A stretch of DNA of 64,000 nucleotides, from positions 618,303-682,302 of the forward strand of contig CAKVOE010000001.1 in assembly GCA_934778215.1 (NCBI GenBank), written 5' to 3'. The position numbers were made by a program, and so were the translations under genes. This document shows positions 62,857 to 64,000 of this stretch, piece by piece; position 1 is the first letter of the stretch; each line of letters begins with the position of its first letter. The DNA is from an uncultured Clostridia bacterium (lineage in GTDB: Bacteria > Bacillota > Clostridia > Christensenellales > UBA1242). The notes under the pieces are model-generated. The model was not told where the DNA came from. It searched no databases and saw only the letters and a program-made list of their open reading frames with translations.

Positions 62857-63144
62857 ATGAACACAATAAATGACAAAAAAGAAAGACGAATGATTATTAA
62901 TAACACAAAAGCAACATTAAAAAAGAATGCAAAGACTTTAAAGCAAGATTACAACATTGATGTCCCAGCCGATATTTTAAATATGGAAAACGGAGCATTT
63001 TATGTTTTTGTAACCGATGTTGCATACCCAGTTATGAAATACGCAAAAACAACAGACCCTGAAATTATTGATGTTGTAACAAAACTACAAGCATGTGTTA
63101 GAGCGTATAAATATTATAATCATAAATATGAAGAAAAAATATAA
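62857..63144 (+). CDS. Unknown small protein, last gene of the cassette
   Basis: 95 residues, basic N-terminus (NDKKERRMIINNTKATLKKN), mostly helical, no export signal and no family recognised. AAGGAG precedes the ATG. A terminator follows at 63203. Confidence 0.68.
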   Translation: MNTINDKKERRMIINNTKATLKKNAKTLKQDYNIDVPADILNMENGAFYVFVTDVAYPVMKYAKTTDPEIIDVVTKLQACVRAYKYYNHKYEEKI

Positions 63145-63202
63145 TAGTGGGCTACATTACAATATGTAAACCAACTAAATTAAAAATATATTCAATGTTT
63201 AG

Positions 63203-63226
63203 GACATTCAAAAAACTTTGAATGTC
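63203..63226 (+). terminator. Terminator of the cassette
   Basis: GACATTCAAA and TTTGAATGTC form a perfect 10-bp stem, followed by TTTTAT. Confidence 0.9.
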
Positions 63227-63298
63227 TTTTATATATAAAAATTACAAAGCTTATTCGTGCGAGCTAATAGCCAGCCGTCACGCCGGAGCAACAAAAAC

Positions 63299-63318
63299 GC
63301 AAGCCCGTTTGGACTTGC
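63299..63318 (-). terminator. Terminator of the WG-repeat gene
   Basis: GCAAGCCC and GGACTTGC pair around GTTT; the minus strand continues GTTTTTG. A T tract is also present on the plus side. Confidence 0.7.
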
Positions 63319-63436
63319 ATTTTTTGTATTCAATCAAAAATCATTTTTGTATAAATTTGTTATATTTTAACTCAGTTTCGTTTTTAACACTTCTTGGTTT
63401 GTGTTTTAATTATACACTATCAATTCCACTTGTTAT

Positions 63437-64000
63437 TTATTTCAAATTTAATTCTTCTAACAACTCATCTTGGATAGCCGACCATTTGTCTGCTTCTTGT
63501 TGCTTTTTTATTCTTTCTTGCTCTTCAAGTTTCTTTTGTTTTTCGTTTTCCTTTCTAATATCATAAGCAGTGGATAAAACATATTCAATTGCATCTAAAT
63601 AATAGCGTTTAGCAGTTTCAAGTTGTTCTTTGTTTTGGGCTAGTTTAATAAATCTGTATGCATCTCTCTTCAATTTTTTTAGAATTGATGCTAGAAGTTT
63701 GTCGTTAGCAAAAACTTCGTCTTCTAAACTGTATACATCAACATCTCCTTTATATAATCTTTTTATTGTGTTACATTCGCTTCTATTAAAAAGATTACCA
63801 TCGACATCTCTATATGCATACTTTCCGTTTTCTAACTTAACCAAACCAAAGCCGTCGGAATATGAGCCAGCCCACTCATATTCTTCACTTAATTTTCCAT
63901 TTATATCTCTATATGCCCACTTCCCGTTTTCTAACTTAACCAAACCAAAGCCGTCGGAATATGAGCCAGCCCACTCATATTCTTCACTTAGCTTTCCATT
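63437..64000 (-). CDS. WG-repeat protein, 5' end cut by window edge
   Basis: The frame stays open to the right edge, giving 188 visible residues. Two nearly identical 33-residue WG repeats (EEYEWAGSYSDGFGLVKLEN, GKWAYRD) are followed by a third, divergent one and a helical, Lys/Gln/Glu-rich C-terminal part (about 110-188, KQKKLEEQERIKKQQEADKW). WG repeats form beta structures found in many gut bacteria, of unknown function. Start and any signal peptide lie outside the window. Confidence 0.85.
   Translation of the reverse strand, partial: NGKLSEEYEWAGSYSDGFGLVKLENGKWAYRDINGKLSEEYEWAGSYSDGFGLVKLENGKYAYRDVDGNLFNRSECNTIKRLYKGDVDVYSLEDEVFANDKLLASILKKLKRDAYRFIKLAQNKEQLETAKRYYLDAIEYVLSTAYDIRKENEKQKKLEEQERIKKQQEADKWSAIQDELLEELNLK
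63841..64000 (-). repeat. 99-bp near-identical tandem repeat in the WG gene
   Basis: The text starting at 63841 recurs at 63940, with few differences over at least 55 bases. The period of 99 bp equals one 33-residue repeat. A recent expansion. Confidence 0.85.

Noticed and set aside
1..64000. CRISPR arrays, insertion sequences, prophage, rRNA genes
   Set aside because: No regularly spaced identical repeats, transposase, integrase, phage structural genes or rRNA text were found.

Overview
The window is AT-rich DNA with the look of an uncultured, gut-type member of the Clostridia/Bacillota. The grounds are AGGAG-type ribosome binding sites, sigma-A-like TTGACA/TATAAT promoters, T-tailed hairpin terminators, FloA, BspA-like leucine-rich repeat surface proteins and a class I lysyl-tRNA synthetase. 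No 16S gene or complete phylogenetic marker set is present, so the lineage is inference. Stop codons are almost all TAA or TAG.

Layout. 1-40.5 kb is nearly all minus strand. It starts with a surface-protein block (a truncated membrane-anchored protein and a ~2,985-residue exported giant), then housekeeping genes (YcxB-like, GNAT, a type IIA topoisomerase A subunit, a P-loop kinase, an acyl-ACP thioesterase divergent from an XRE regulator, a WYL regulator, a degenerate FtsK-like protein, an ABC-2 exporter pair). A second envelope block follows at 22.5-38.9 kb: three LRR proteins, an iron alcohol dehydrogenase, a lipoprotein, a hexapeptide-repeat membrane protein, DUF308 and an anchored papain-like protease. 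A HExxH protein at 39-40.5 kb diverges from a tRNA-Ser(GCU) gene. 40.9-43.7 kb after the tRNA is decayed, accessory-looking DNA: a broken VOC gene, a transglutaminase-like gene, a strongly folded ~145-bp element and a frameshifted LRR remnant. 43.7-49 kb carries an alkyltransferase, a DUF11 protein, floA with a partner, a small RNA/peptide locus and an OGG glycosylase. From 49 kb genes run on the plus strand: a second HExxH protein, a large anchored surface protein, LysRS-I plus TrmL, and an ABC exporter.

57.6-63.1 kb looks like an acquired cassette. A 31-codon leader peptide and an intrinsic terminator precede seven tightly packed genes: an ABC-2 exporter (ATPase plus two permeases), a transglutaminase-like protein, a tandem GNAT protein and two unknown small proteins. 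This leader-attenuated operon is the best candidate for an undescribed regulated system here. A WG-repeat gene runs off the right edge.

Other signals outside ordinary genes: a 15-base motif upstream of four genes in the same orientation; a recurrent promoter geometry with the -10 box six bases before ATG (predicted leaderless mRNAs); paired TAGTAG sites between the thioesterase and XRE genes; and an exact 54-bp-period tandem repeat.
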